Positions 1 through 11,745 of a stretch of 64,000 nucleotides of DNA are shown here, piece after piece; the stretch's first letter is position 1, and each line of letters opens with the position of its first letter. This stretch comes from Delphinapterus leucas (Eukaryota > Chordata > Mammalia > Artiodactyla > Monodontidae): contig NW_022098023.1 of the NCBI RefSeq assembly GCF_002288925.2, positions 31,214,689 to 31,278,688 of the forward strand, read 5' to 3'. The translations under genes were made by a program, and so were the position numbers. A model generated the notes under the pieces. The model ran no database searches. It saw only the letters and a list, made by a program, of their open reading frames with translations, and was not told where the DNA came from.

Positions 1-607
1 GGAGATGCAACATTTCTGGCTTTGAATCTGAAGGAAGGTGGGAGTCTAAAGCCAAGGAATGCAGTGGCCTCAAGAAGCTGGAAGAAGGACTTCCCTGGTG
101 GTGCTGTGGTTAAGAATCCTCCTACCGATGCAGAGGACACAGGTTCTACCCCTGGTCTGGGAAGATCTCACAGGCTGCGGAGCAATTAAGCCCGTGTGCC
201 ACAACCATTGAGCCCACGTGCTGCAACTACTGAAGCCGGCATGCTGCAACTACTGAGGCCTAGGCGCCTAGAGCCTGTGCTCTGCAACAAGAGAAGAAGC
301 CACCACAATGAGAAGCCCACGCACCACCACGAAGAGTAGCCCCTGCTCGCCACAACTAGAGGAAGCCCACGCACAGCAACAAAGACCCAACACAGCCAAA
401 AAAAAAAAGAAGCAGCTGGAAGAAACAAGGAAATAGATTCTCCCCTAGAGTCTCCAGAAAGGATCATAGTCTTGCTGACACCTTGATTTTAGCTCAGTGT
501 GACCCGTGTCTGACTCCTGAATTACTGAACTGTAAGATCACATTTTTATGCCGTTTTAAGCCTGTACATTTGTGGCAATTTGTTACAGCAGCAATACAAA
601 ACTAATA
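1..607 (+). mobile_element. MLT1-type LTR (ERVL-MaLR), split by a SINE
   Basis: Old solo-LTR-like sequence running in from before the window. The left part (about 1-86) and the right part (about 425-607) read as one MLT1-like LTR once the SINE at 87-407 is ignored. Diagnostic stretches are 'ccaaggaatgcag', 'gattctcccctagag', 'gacaccttgattttag' and the end 'ttgttacagcagcaat'. No internal retroviral coding sequence is present. The family name is from recall of the consensus; the nested structure is seen directly. Confidence 0.75.
87..407 (+). mobile_element. CHR-type SINE, long form
   Basis: tRNA-derived SINE. It starts 'ggacttccctggtgg', carries a decayed pol III B box, continues with the repeated 'gcccacgtgctgcaactactga' style body, and ends in an A-run near 398-407. 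The flanks 'agaagctggaagaa' (73-86) and a near copy with a 3-base insertion (408-424) are the target-site duplication (TSD). It sits inside an MLT1-type LTR and is therefore younger than it. Confidence 0.9.
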
Positions 608-1550
608 TAGTGGCTTAATATTTGTAGAACAATTAAATGAATTAATCCACAGGTTGACCTTGTTTTTGTAAACTGGACACCCATGTCAAGGATCAAAAGT
701 GCAAAGATTTAACTCTCAAGTAGTCTTTTGTGAGTAGCCAGCTTTCCATGGAGTTTGCTAAATTGGGAGTTTATGACTCAGTGAGATTTACATCTATTTA
801 ATTTTGCTCTACATTGTATATTTCAAACAATGCTCAAAATATATTTGCCTTTGGGTGGATCTAATCAAAGAATCACAAAGACCCATGTACTGAGAACTAT
901 GAGCTTAATTACACTTGTTTCTGCTCTACTTGATCTCATGGTCATGTAACCTCAAGCTTCAGACCAGGCTGATTGCCTTTGTCCTAAAAGAGGAAACACA
1001 TTTGTTCTTTAATGGTGTCTAAATGAGTCTAAACACAAGAATAAGCTAGAGAGATAGGAGTATTGAAGATTCTCGACAACACACTCCAGTGGACACAGTG
1101 ATCCTCAGATACAATACACCAGTATCTTACATGCCCTAGAAATGAGAGCTCTTTCCTTGCTGTAAAAGGATAGTCTTTTCTAGACTTGGAAGAGTTTGTT
1201 GTCACTTTTGCACATTTATTTCTATTTAACCAGAATACTCTAAGTGAAATAATCATTAAAATTTATTCTGGGGTTCTTAAATATGACTAAAAAAAGTTTT
1301 AAAATGCACCATTTTTTAAAACGAAAAGAGTAGTTATTTGGCAAGTGCGAAACAACTAAAAATGTAAGAAATCTTATGTGAATTCTCAAAGATCAACAGA
1401 GAATAAGAAGGAATAGAACGGAAGAATTTAAAGGAAAAAGTAAAAATCATCCAGGAGACTAAGGGGTATTTTAAAGCACTGTATGAGCTTATTTTTTAAA
1501 AAGTCCAAGGAAGTTTATCTTCTGGAATTCCAGGGTCAGAAGTGTAGAAA
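608..1550. other. Unassigned AT-rich non-coding stretch
   Basis: No repeat family, exon or RNA gene is recognisable. Short open frames here have no protein-like composition. Confidence 0.5.
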
Positions 1551-1660
1551 GAAAGGAAGAAAAGCAAGAAGGTACAGAGAAGGAAGGAAGAGAAGGAAAA
1601 GGAAGTGAAGGGAAGGAGAAGGAAGGAAACAAAAAGGAGGGAAAGAGAAGCAGGAAGAAT
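1551..1660. repeat. Purine-rich GGAA/GAAG low-complexity tract
   Basis: The + strand is almost all purine (repeated ggaag, gaagg, agaagg). The reverse frame yields a Phe/Pro/Ser-rich peptide that is only a translation of this tract. Confidence 0.8.
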
Positions 1661-2400
1661 TTGGGCGGTTGTATTAAGTAAAATAAAAGATGTCCTACAT
1701 ACTGTTTTTTAAAATCTACCTGGGGCAATTTTCTTCCGGAGAATTGCTACAAAGACTTTTCAATTCACCGTGCTTTAGCGAGTTTAGCACAAAACCTTAA
1801 TTTATTCTAAAGTTTAACACCCAGTCTTTTTAATACTTCAGCATTTACCACTCTGTATCTCTATGACCTATTATCAAGCTGTCTATAATAATATCGGCTC
1901 TGTTTAGAGATGATTTCCTTCTTAAGTACCCAAAGTATCGATACCATGCATACCTTCCCCGAAATAGGCAGAACCGAATGATTAAGGTCATTGAGGGTTC
2001 TCCCGTGGATACTAGAAGGTTACGCTGAATGAAAATAAAGTTGATGTTTTTAAGTACAAAGTGGGTACATGGGGAATGATTAAAAAGGAAAGGAGAGTTA
2101 GTTTTCCTGTGACTAGGACATGGGTAAGGTAGGCAAGTGGCTGTGGTTCTACAAGGGGTGAGAGCCTACGCCGAAGGTAAGAATCTCTGGTGAGATAGTA
2201 TGGCACTTGGGTGCTGAAAGACTGATCACAAAAAGCTGAAGCCTTGGAAAGGATGAAGACCCCCAGGTTCTAAAGAAAGGAGCGACCATGTTGGATCCTG
2301 ATGGCTACGACTACAGACAAGCTGCAACTCTGCTGAGCCCAAAGGCAGTGTGCAACTCCACCCCAGGGTTCCACGTTTTACTCTTGGTTATTGTTCTCAG
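1661..2400. other. Unassigned non-coding stretch
   Basis: Nothing recognisable in either strand. Confidence 0.45.
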
Positions 2401-2413
2401 TTGGGGTCTTCTT

Positions 2414-2633
2414 TCTTTTTTTTCTTCTTTTTTTTTTTTAACATCTTTATTGGAGTAAAATTGCTTTACAATGGTGTGTTAGTTTCTGCTGTATAACAAA
2501 GTGAATCAGCTATACGTATACATATATCCCCATATCCCCTACCTCTTGCATCTCCCTCCCACCCTCCCTATCCCACCCCTCTAGGTGGTCACAAAGCACC
2601 GAGCTGATCTCCCTGTGCTATGCGGCTGCTTCA
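2414..2633 (-). mobile_element. L1 3' end, severely 5'-truncated
   Basis: Reverse-strand L1. On the + strand it begins with the poly-T tail, then 'aacatctttattggagt' and 'ttgctttacaatggtgtg', which is the complement of the whale/artiodactyl L1 3' UTR, and breaks off at 'tatgcggctgcttc'. The flanks 'ttggggtcttctt' (2401-2413) and 'ttgcggtcttctt' (2634-2646) form a 13-bp TSD with one mismatch, so this was a standard target-primed insertion of about 220 bp. Confidence 0.92.
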
Positions 2634-2649
2634 TTGCGGTCTTCTTGAA

Positions 2650-3660
2650 GAATATTTCTTAAACCTCAAAATGTCAGTGGTTAAGGATGCTACTTAATCA
2701 CCCACCCCCAACAATCGCTAGCTGAGTCAGGACTCTGCATCCCCAAGCTTGAGAGCTCCCAGAAGTGTTACTCCAAGTCCAAACCTCTTCTCCCATTTCC
2801 AGAGCTGCCACCCAGGTAACAATGAAACCCAATGTCAGGGAACCGGAGCATGACCTCTGTGCCACTGCAAGATTTCCACAGCATGCTGCTCCAGCCACCA
2901 CATGTTACAGACCTTTATCACACACACACGCCTTACTCTCAGGATGCATGATGTGTCATGGTGGCTGGACTGGAATGTACTTCCCAATCACCTGCCTTGC
3001 ACTAATACCCAAAACATTTCTCTGACACTCAGGTTTGTTGTTCAGTCTAGCTTACTGCATTTAATGCCGTCTTCATTTAACTCTTAGTGGCTTCCATTTT
3101 TTTTCTCCCTGAAATTGCATTTCCACTAGGTTCATCCCGACCCATTAGCCAAAACTGCATACGTCCAAACATCAGAGTTCAACAGTGGTGCGGGGTAGTT
3201 TCCAGATAGATCCTCAGCCTCCGTGTAAATCAGTGGGTATGTCAGCAGGGTTGGGGGGAGTCCTAAAGTGAAGGTTCATAGAGGTAAAAAGGATCTTGTG
3301 GTTCCAGAAGAGTGAATATTAAAAGAAAATAATAGGATTCGAGTGGGTTGCTGAGAGAGTGAGTAAGGACAAATTGAAGACAATTAAGTGTAGTAACTCA
3401 TAAGGAGGTTTGCTGCAAAAGGGAGCTGAGAAAACTTTTGATGAGGCTCTGTTTGCCCCCTGGATCGCTTTCCCTGATATGCTGATTTACATACTGGATT
3501 TGCTTTATCAGTTTTTACTATTTCGAGGGACTGGAGATCATGGTGATCATTAGTGCAATTTACTAAATATTTCTGGTTCTCCTTCAGAGCACACGGTAGG
3601 ACTGAGCTTGCTTTCTCCCCATGTGACCTGTTGGAGTGATGTGTGTCACCTCCAGTTGGA
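2650..3660. other. Unassigned non-coding stretch
   Basis: No family recognised. Frames at 2698-3087 overlap on both strands and show no coding character. Confidence 0.45.
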
Positions 3661-3675
3661 AGCTTTAAGAATTAG

Positions 3676-3797
3676 TACAGGGACTTCCCTGGCGGTCCAG
3701 GGGTTAAGACTCCATGCTTCCATTGCAGGGGGCATGGTTTCAATCCCTGGTTGGGAAACTAAGATCCCACATGCCGCGTGGAGCGGCCCCCCAAAAA
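3676..3797 (+). mobile_element. CHR-type SINE, short form
   Basis: About 120-bp tRNA-derived SINE: 'gggacttccctggcggtcc' head, 'ggtttcaatccctgg' B-box region, 'agatcccacatgccgcgtgg', then an A-tail. The 9-bp TSD 'aagaattag' at 3667-3675 and 3798-3806 is perfect. Open frames on both strands here are SINE translations. Confidence 0.92.
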
Positions 3798-3806
3798 AAG
3801 AATTAG

Positions 3807-4334
3807 AGCAGAATTCACTACACTTTTTTCCCACCAAAGAACGGCAAACAACAACCTTCAAAACAGGGTCTGCTCCATCAGCCTGGGTCCTGGAGTGAGG
3901 ACACATGAACCAGGGTCTTCAATCAAGTCCTGACTGGGAAGTTGCGTGCATAAGAAATAAATCTTTGTGGCTGAAAGCCAATAAGATCTCGGATTGTCTT
4001 TTACCAGAGCATAACCTAGACTAACTCAACTGACCCAAGAACATATCAAATTTACTTATATTTTTAACAATATATAGAAAACAAATTTAAAGACTCGATC
4101 TGCGTTTGTTATCTAAATAAGTCACCTAAAATGAGGTTAACACCATATCTATCCTACCTATTGTAATAAGTTACAAATATTACATTCAAATGTTAGCTCC
4201 TAAAGCTGTGTCATGTTTTATGGATGTTGTATTTCATTAACCTGATTGAATGTAAGCCCCATTTATGTGGCAGTTTTAGGGAAAAAACCATGTTCGTTTC
4301 AAAGTACATAATCTTAAGTAAGGATAATAGTAAA
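3807..4334. other. Unassigned AT-rich non-coding stretch
   Basis: No repeat or gene recognised. Confidence 0.45.
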
Positions 4335-4343
4335 ATATCACAG

Positions 4344-4494
4344 TTGGAAATTCCCTGGCGGCCCAGTGGTTAGGACTCGGTGCTTTCACTGCCAGGGCCC
4401 AGGTTCAATCCCTGGTCGGGGAACTGAGATCCCACAAGCTGCACAGCATGGCTATATACATATATATGTATGTTATGTGTGTGTGTGTATATAT
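4344..4494 (+). mobile_element. CHR-type SINE, short form, with TA/TG tail
   Basis: Head 'aaattccctggcggcccag', B box 'ggttcaatccctgg' and 'gagatcccacaagctgc'. In place of a plain A-tail it ends in a TA/TG dinucleotide array (about 4452-4499). A likely 9-bp TSD is 'atatcacag' (4335-4343) and 'atatcatag' (4495-4503), one mismatch. Confidence 0.85.
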
Positions 4495-4503
4495 ATATCA
4501 TAG

Positions 4504-6570
4504 ATTCTGTGTTTTTTTAGCTCCTTGCAGGAACCCCAAGAACACTTGAAAGCCTCTTCTGCCTAAAAAGACAAGTGGAGTGATCTGTCATGTTTATAAG
4601 CAGTCACCGAACTGTCACCTTAATCAGAACAGATTCAGATTATGACAATATAAAACTTCCCTGAACCCAGCTTTAAAAAAAGAAAAAAAAGACAATATTG
4701 AACATTTTTAGATCATCTTTTAAACACACAGACACAGCCATAATCCTTCACACTGAATAAGAGAAAAATTTTGTCTTTCAGCAAGTTATACATGGACTCA
4801 TCCTTAATTATGTCAAAGAATGCACACACAGAGACACACACATATCCTTACAAAAATTTCAATAGATTTTCCATTCTCAGCAATGAAATGATGCTGTTCG
4901 TGTTTTGTGATGCCCTTTGATGCGGCATCGAGCTTCTTTAAATCATTCCTTGGCTGGTTTGAAATCATTTCCTTTTATCACTTTTGCATCAAGGATAAAG
5001 ACAAACAGTATTGATACTCAGTCATCACAACCCCTTTAGGTTTTAAAAACAGTTTCCGTTTATGGTATGAAGCAAGGAGGTTCACACCATAGGGGTCTGC
5101 TGCTTTTTATAATCTGAGGGCCTTTGGCACGGAGTGGTGTCTGTTTGCAAATCGTCTGCTTTGTGCTAACTTTCTATCTGCTTAGTTTGTAGAAATTTTC
5201 CACTAGGAGACCCAAAAGGCCACAAAACCCTCATATTCTCTATGGGCGGGCAGCAATGTGGACAGCAGTCAGAGAAGGGAAGCTGAGCATGCTTTGGCAG
5301 GGAGCCACATGAAGAGACTGTTCTTGGCTATATTGAGAGCTGCTCTGTATTTATCTGTGATTGAAAAGTGTGTAAATCATAGATCCCTCAGAAGTGCTTA
5401 CACACAGTAGTCACCTTGTAAAAATGAGTGATTCTCTAGCTTTTATTTGACATTGTTCTTATATAGACATATGACCAAACTCTAGTGAAAATACCAACTT
5501 AAAACACAGCTGTGACACTTGCTTTATGCTCTGGAAAAATCATCTCATTGCTTATCTGACAACTCACTTCCAAGACATGTGTCTTTATTTTTCTTTCAAG
5601 TTTCTCTTTCCTTTATTTTTATCTTCCACTTTTAAAACTGGAGATCTAGTAGAGAGGAATAATCTTCCTTTCTCCCAGGCATGAGATTGTGTTCCTAAGT
5701 GTCTGAATGGTGTTTCTTGTTATTATTATTATACTCTTGATATTAAAATAGAACAGATAGAGCTTGAACTCTAGACCAAGATTGTCTGGGATCTCTTATT
5801 CTCTGTTACTCTCTGGTGGTACAATTTTATCAATACCTCATGTCCTTATGTGTTCCTGTGAAGACAAAACTATTTAATAAATGTAAAGATTTTAGAAAAG
5901 ATTCTGGCACATAGTTAACTGCTACTTATATGTTTTCCATTGTTACTCAAAGAAAAAGTAACAGCTCATAGCAGAATATCTACTTCTAACACAATTGGTT
6001 GCAAGAACATGTAATTATAGTGGTAAGGTTATACTGAGGACCCCCAAATTCCCTAGAATAAAAGGTTCAATTACAAACCAGCTGAGAGAGAGAGCCACTA
6101 CTTCAACAGATAAGTTAAATAGCACTCCTACACCCTTATAAATATTCCCTTATCTAGCTAATAAACACTGATCTTTAATGTCCAGATCAGCTTTCACCAC
6201 AGTCCTCTGGACATGAGGCCAGGGAAGCTCACTGAAATAAAGCCTATATCTGCATAGCCCCATCTAATCACGATTCTCACAGTGTATGTGAAAGGAGGTC
6301 CATAACCACCTCTAAGGACCTGTACACACTTGACAATGCAACAACTCACAGAGTAAAATCAGCACTTTCTGTGAAGTAAAATGGCATAGCAAGTCAGTAT
6401 TGCTGAGCCCTGCAGAGGCCACAGTAAAAAGCAGAATATTGTCCTCTTTGGTTCTAAACATCAACCCATATTATTAATTTATTTATTAATTTATTAAATT
6501 ACTCAACTAAAAATAAACTAATCAAAGACAAATGTTGAGACTTCCATTTTCAGTAAGGAAGAACTCAGTA
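4504..6570. other. Unassigned non-coding stretch
   Basis: About 2 kb with no recognised repeat family, exon or RNA. It holds only minor simple runs such as the TTAT-rich bases near 6470-6505. Confidence 0.45.
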
Positions 6571-6579
6571 ATTATAATA

Positions 6580-7195
6580 GTCTCTCTCATTGAGGAAACT
6601 AAAAATTCTGGATAAAATATTTTTTAATTTCTCCAAAACAACAAAATCTAACAAGATGGTGAAGAATTTTCTGATCAAAACCTACAGAATTGAGAAACAG
6701 AAAGATAAGCTAAGCACTCAATGTTTCTTTAACCTAAGGTTATTTGTTAATTTGGCAGGGTGGGGGAGGGGAAGATCATCAAAACAGAGTTGCACTTTTG
6801 CAGACTATTGGAGCTGTCAAAGCCTAGGGCCCCAAATCTGGACCTCTGATAAACCAGGCCCCAATTTCAGCCCCAAAAATCTGAAATTGAGAACTGAATG
6901 GAGAGATTTTGCATAGGTTAGACATAGCTGAAGAGAGAATTCATGAACTGAAAAATAGATAATAAAGAATTATTCAGAAAGTAAACAAATAGACAATGTA
7001 GTGAGCAGAAGGATAGGTCTGAGAGAATGAAATAAAGGCATTATTGAAAGATATACTTAATTCCCAGAACTAAGGAGAAACATCAATTCACAGAGCCAAG
7101 AATCCCAAGAAATCACCTACAGGATAAATGAAAAGATATCCATATTTAGATACATCATAGTAAAACTGCAGAAAAACAGAGATAATTAATGTCAT
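6580..7195 (+). mobile_element. Ancient L1 (or HAL1) segment, 5' UTR/ORF1-like region
   Basis: Degenerate similarity to the mammalian L1 region around ORF1: 'gctgaagagagaattcatg' type and 'cacagagccaagaatccc' type phrases, and 'agatacatcatagtaaaac' near 7150, which corresponds to the conserved ORF1 stretch ending in a 'HIIVKL'-like peptide. All frames are broken. It could equally be HAL1, which shares this part. Confidence 0.55.
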
Positions 7196-7199
7196 CTCA

Positions 7200-7850
7200 T
7201 TTAATCAGGCAATTACAACATAAGAATTTATGGGTGAGAGTAGGGTATGTAAGAGACATGTTGCCAGCCTTGTTTTATGGTCTGGTTTTGTTTTGATATT
7301 GCACAATTCAACTTTACACACAAACCACTTTTCCTCTGTTTACTTAAATACAAAAGAAGACTTTCACTTTTACTTAGCTCAGGATACAATAGTGAATCCA
7401 CAGGGTAAGTCCAGCTTCCCTGGTCTCCCTCAGTTCCACAGGGACACTCAGAGCAGCAAATACAAATCTGATTAATCTAAGAAGGCCTCATCAGTTCTCA
7501 ACAATGCAAAAGTATCTCACAGCCCATTTTCATGTCAGCAGTGAGAAGGGGGAATCTACAAAAAGACCCCACACACATATAATCATTTCTGAGGGAGACA
7601 CACAGGTGGCATTCCTACTTAACAAGTAACATCCAATGCATTCCTCTTAACAGGACACATTCAACTTAATAAAGAATGCATTCAAAATGCATATATTTTT
7701 ACTCCCAAATAGAAAATGAAAACTAAGTCTTGTAATTCCTTACATATTAGTACCCAGAAGAATGTTCTACATACAAGAAGCTGATTTATAGTGTACTTAT
7801 TATAGTATAATATGAAGTTTATCATTCTTCTCCAAAACCAATGATTTAAT
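7200..7850. other. Unassigned non-coding stretch
   Basis: No family recognised. An 81-codon frame at 7230-7475 has no visible domain. Confidence 0.4.
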
Positions 7851-7854
7851 AGGG

Positions 7855-7975
7855 AGCATCATGTAATGGTCCCAGACAGACTTGAGTTCCAGTGTCAATC
7901 CTGCCATTTATTAGCAGTGTGGTCTTACAAGATTTCATTACCCTCCTCTTTGGGCCTCCATTTCCTTGTCAAGAT
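7855..7975 (+). mobile_element. MIR SINE fragment
   Basis: Matches the MIR core order: 'cagacttgagttcc', 'tcaatcctgccatttatta', 'agcagtgtggtctta', 'gcctccatttccttgtc'. Truncated before the MIR 3' part. Confidence 0.7.
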
Positions 7976-8097
7976 ATTGGTGCAGTAGACAACAGTGGGA
8001 CTGAGTCTATGACATATACCCCTGACCTCCAACCTCAAGGTAATATCTTTCCCCAATTCTATATAATGTTTTCAGTTACTACCATGTCATGTAATAA

Positions 8098-8335
8098 ACT
8101 CTGGAACCAGAATGCTTGGGTCAAAATCCTGGTATTTACACTTATGTGATCATGGACAAGTTAGTTAAACTCCCTGTGCTTTAGTTTCCTCATCTATAAA
8201 ATGAAGATGATTATAGCATCTAACTTTTAAGGTTGTTGCAAATGTAAATGAGTAAATATCTGTAAAGTGCTTTGAACAATGCTTGGCACATAGTAGGCAC
8301 TCAACTATATTATTATTACTATTAACTATAATTAT
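8098..8335 (+). mobile_element. MIR SINE, nearly full length
   Basis: Classic MIR order: 'ctctggaaccagaatgc', 'gggtcaaaatcctgg', 'ggacaagttagttaaac', 'tagtttcctcatctataaaatg', 'ggttgttgcaaatg', 'gtaaagtgctttgaaca' and 'ggcacatagtaggcactc', ending in TATTATTA. Confidence 0.93.
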
Positions 8336-9370
8336 TAGATTGAATGATGAAATTGCCATTCTTAAGCAAATACTGGTAATTTCATATAGTTCAACATTAT
8401 ATTGTATGACCCTGCCACATGTCACTTGTGGGTACCTGGCCAAAGCTGAGCTAATGACTCTCTTCCTGGGCATTTTTCTTTTGAGTTGGGACCAAGAGAA
8501 GAGTAGTTATGCTGAAAGATGTAAAACTCAGGAGCCATTAGCAATAATATTTCCTATCATGTAGAGAAAACCAGTAATAAACAGGAGAGAGAGAGAGAGA
8601 AACTAAAAGTCCACAAGCAGAGCAGCAATGATAGACAGTATCCTGATGGCCTTGAGATCTAATTCTATCCAGCTGTCTGCAAAGCTCAGCTGCAGTCTCA
8701 CAGCTGGTTTATTCTGAGATGACCCGGCATACTTCCCCCTACAAATTAAGCTTTTGCTTAAACATTTTCAAATAAGGTTTCTCTTTCTTGGAACTAAAGA
8801 GCTCCTACAAATATATTGTGTTTATAAGCTTAAAATAATCACATGTATCCTGAAGGATTTTGAGCTTATTAAAGGAATGGATATAATGTATATGATGATT
8901 CACTCAAAGTATCTGACAAGAGAGAAAACATGAATAAATGGTGGCTTTTATTAATTCTATCACTGTAATCTAAACTAACAGGTACACATGTTGTCAAAGA
9001 CATAGGCCAATACAGAGGGTAAGATTATACCATATGAGATGCAGATGTGATTCAAGACAGTTGGAATAAAATGTTTTGCCTGGCCATTGTTTTGTCGAAT
9101 TTCCAAGAAAGCACATCTCCAAGTTCTAGCTCTGTGTAAGTTTTCCAACTTCAAGCTTTCCCAAGTAGATTAATCATGTTTTTATTATGAAACAAAATTC
9201 ATCCAACCCCAAATTGTGTTTATGTTAAGGCTTTGTTCCAACTCATCTAATCTCCTTTCTTTTTTAAGAGACTTCCGGAGATGGCTGACCTGGTACTTAC
9301 TTCTGGTCTTTGCCTTCATGTTTCATGTTGCCTTCCTCATTGGCCTGCCTCCTAACCACTGGCATTCCCT
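8336..9370. other. Unassigned non-coding stretch
   Basis: No interspersed repeat recognised; a short GA run lies at 8584-8601. Confidence 0.4.
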
Positions 9371-9680
9371 TGGAATTAATAATTGCATTTAGCAAGGTCA
9401 CTAGATACAAGGCCAATATTATGTTTCAAAGCAATTTTATATTTCTATAACAGCAACAAATAAGTATAAAATCAATTTAAGAAATCACATTTACTATAGC
9501 AACATGACACATAAAATGTGATATAAATGTAATTTTAAAAACTAGCACAATCTCTACACAAAGACTACATAACATTTTTAGGAGAAATTAAACAAGACCT
9601 AAATAACTTTTCACAATTTGGAACACTGAATCCTCTCCAAATTGATCATTTCAACCTGTCTCCAAAAAGAAAGTCCTCAG

Positions 9681-9684
<4 letters not shown>

Positions 9685-9724
<40 letters not shown>
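9685..9724. repeat. (TA)n microsatellite
   Basis: Twenty or so TA units directly abutting the poly-T end of the reverse SINE. It probably grew from the SINE tail and target-site junction. Confidence 0.95.
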
Positions 9725-9727
<3 letters not shown>

Positions 9728-9955
9728 TTTTTTGTTTGTTTGTTTTTTGTTTTTTTTGTTTTTGCCGTACACTGGCCTCTCACTGTTGTGCCCTCTCCTG
9801 TTGCGGAGCACAGGCTCCGGACGCGCAGGCTCAGCGGCCATGGCTCACGGGCCCAGCCGCTCCGCGGCACGTGGGATCTTCCCGTACCGGGGCACGAACC
9901 CGTGTCCCCTGCATCGGCAGGCGGACTCTCAACCACTGCGCCACCAGGGAAGCCC
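9725..9955 (-). mobile_element. CHR-type SINE, CpG-rich form, reverse
   Basis: Reverse complement of the 'ggcttccctggtggcgcag' SINE, with poly-T/TTTG tail at its left end and 'ccaccagggaagcc' at its right. The pol III B box reads 'ggttcgtgccccgg' on the minus strand. TSD: 'cctcagattttata' (from 9675) and 'cctcagattatattt' (from 9956). Three overlapping + strand open frames here are translations of the SINE. Confidence 0.95.
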
Positions 9956-10985
9956 CCTCAGATTATATTTTATGGAAATGTATAAGCTTCATCTAAATGA
10001 CCAAGAATAACTGAGATAATCTTAAGAAAAATGGTGGAGGATTTTAAAGGTTTTATAATAAAGCTGTGCTAATTAAGACAGTGTAGTATTAGTGCAAGGA
10101 TAGAGAAGGTCCAGAAGAGAAATTTCAGAAATAGAACAAAAGAGAAAATCCAGAAACAAACCCAGACATATAAGGACACTTGACATAACAAAAATGGTAC
10201 TGCAAAAAAATGATCCTGGGAAAGGATGGACTTTTCAGTAAATGATCCTGAGTTAACTGGGTAATCAAATGGAATCAACTGAACATTGACTCCTAACTAA
10301 GACCCCATGCAAAAGTCAATTCCAGATGGATTATTGATCTAAGTGTTAATGGTGAAACCATAAGGCTTCTAGAAACTAATGCAAGAGAATGTCTTCAAAA
10401 CTTTGCAATAGGCAAAGATTTCCTAAACAGAACTAAAAACTTATTAACATAAATTGAAACTAAGAAATTCTGTTTATCAAAAGAAATCTTCAAGAAATTT
10501 TAAGAGGTTAGCCACAGATTGGGAGAACATAGTGTCGGAAACGCTTATAAACGAGTGACACGTATGCCAGATATGTAAAGAACTCCTCAATAGAACCATG
10601 AGCAAAAGTCTAAGACACTTCATGAAGGAGGATATACAAATGGCCAGTAAACATAGAGCAACATGCTAATCTCATTAGTCACCAAGAAATGAAAAATAAA
10701 AGATAACACTACACATCCAAATAAAACCAAATTTAAAGAGCCAAAATTAAGAAGCTTAACAAAACTAAGCAGTACTGAAGATATGGAAGAACTGGAAATT
10801 TTGTATGCTGCTGGAGGGAATGCAAATTGGAAAACTGTATGACAATAGAGGGAAGTAGGAGGGAACTTTTGAAGTACTGGGACTATGCTGTTTCTTGATC
10901 TGTGCGGTGGTTATTCATCAAGCTATAGTCTTGTGATTTGTGCAATTATCACAATGTGCAGTGTGTATGTTATACTGCATTGAAT

Positions 10986-11480
10986 ATATTTTTTGTTTAG
11001 TTTTTTTTTTTTAACTGGCCAAGTTCTTTTCACATATTGGTTAGGTATTTTATGGTAAGTTGATGGTAAATTGGATTTTATTTCTTATTTTCAATGACAG
11101 TATAATCTCAATGATGAAAATTTGATCTTAAAGAGATACTACAGCCAAATTAGAAAAGAATGCATATACCAATCATTATAATGGATAATATTACTGCATT
11201 CTAACTTCAGCAATGTAATCATCCTCAAGAACTACTTCTACAGGGAACCTCTGAGCAAAGGTAAAAACAGTGAACCAAACATGCTCTCTGAGATAGATCA
11301 GTCCACAAATATTTATTGGCTCTTTATCATATATAACATGAGATACTATAAAGAACTCAAAGAAACTTGGACTTGATCTCTTCCTGGGAGGTTTGAAATG
11401 TGATGGGGAACAAATCGCGCTTAAGTACTTGAAAGAAAGCATTTATTAATCCAATGCATTAAACGATTATACTAAATTGT
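10986..11480. other. Unassigned non-coding stretch
   Basis: Nothing recognised. Confidence 0.4.
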
Positions 11481-11484
11481 ACAA

Positions 11485-11745
11485 GTTGCCAAGAGAAAGA
11501 AAGCCTTGTAGATGGGTCTGGTCAAGGAACACTCTCTGGAGGAGGTAGTTTTAGCAAGATTATGATGAATATATTAAGGGTGCATTGAGCACTGAAGACT
11601 AATGATTAGATAAGGTTGGAAGACTTAAAATTAAGTCATCATTGAATAAATGAATGTTGGATATAGATTGTGTAAGCCTAAGGAGAGTAGGGAACCACTG
11701 AAGGCTTTGAGCCAAGAAATGATATGATTTGCTCCCTCAGGAAGA
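11485..11745 (-). mobile_element. L2 LINE fragment, reverse
   Basis: Matches the complement of the L2 3' region: 'ctctctggaggaggtag' near 11531, and 'gggaaccactgaaggctttgagc' followed by 'gaaatgatatgatttgct' near 11691-11732 (the L2 'cactcccctgctcaaaaccc' segment read backwards). Confidence 0.65.

Larger units (their letters stand above)
9375..10985 (+). mobile_element. Ancient L1, 3' half of ORF2, split by a SINE
   Basis: Degenerate L1 ORF2. 'ggtcactagatacaaggcca' near 9398 and the 'atttctataacagcaacaaa' phrase mark the region following the reverse transcriptase. 'aagacagtgtagtattagtg' (10076) and 'ccagaaacaaacccagaca' mark the C-terminal third. 'gctgctggagggaatgcaaa' (10806) precedes the 3' UTR. 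Frames are broken throughout. The CHR SINE at 9725-9955 interrupts it. Confidence 0.8.

Noticed and set aside
3676..3797. tRNA-like sequences with B-box motifs (here and in the other SINEs)
   Set aside because: The B boxes belong to tRNA-derived SINEs. No cloverleaf with acceptor stem and anticodon arm can be drawn, so no tRNA gene is called.
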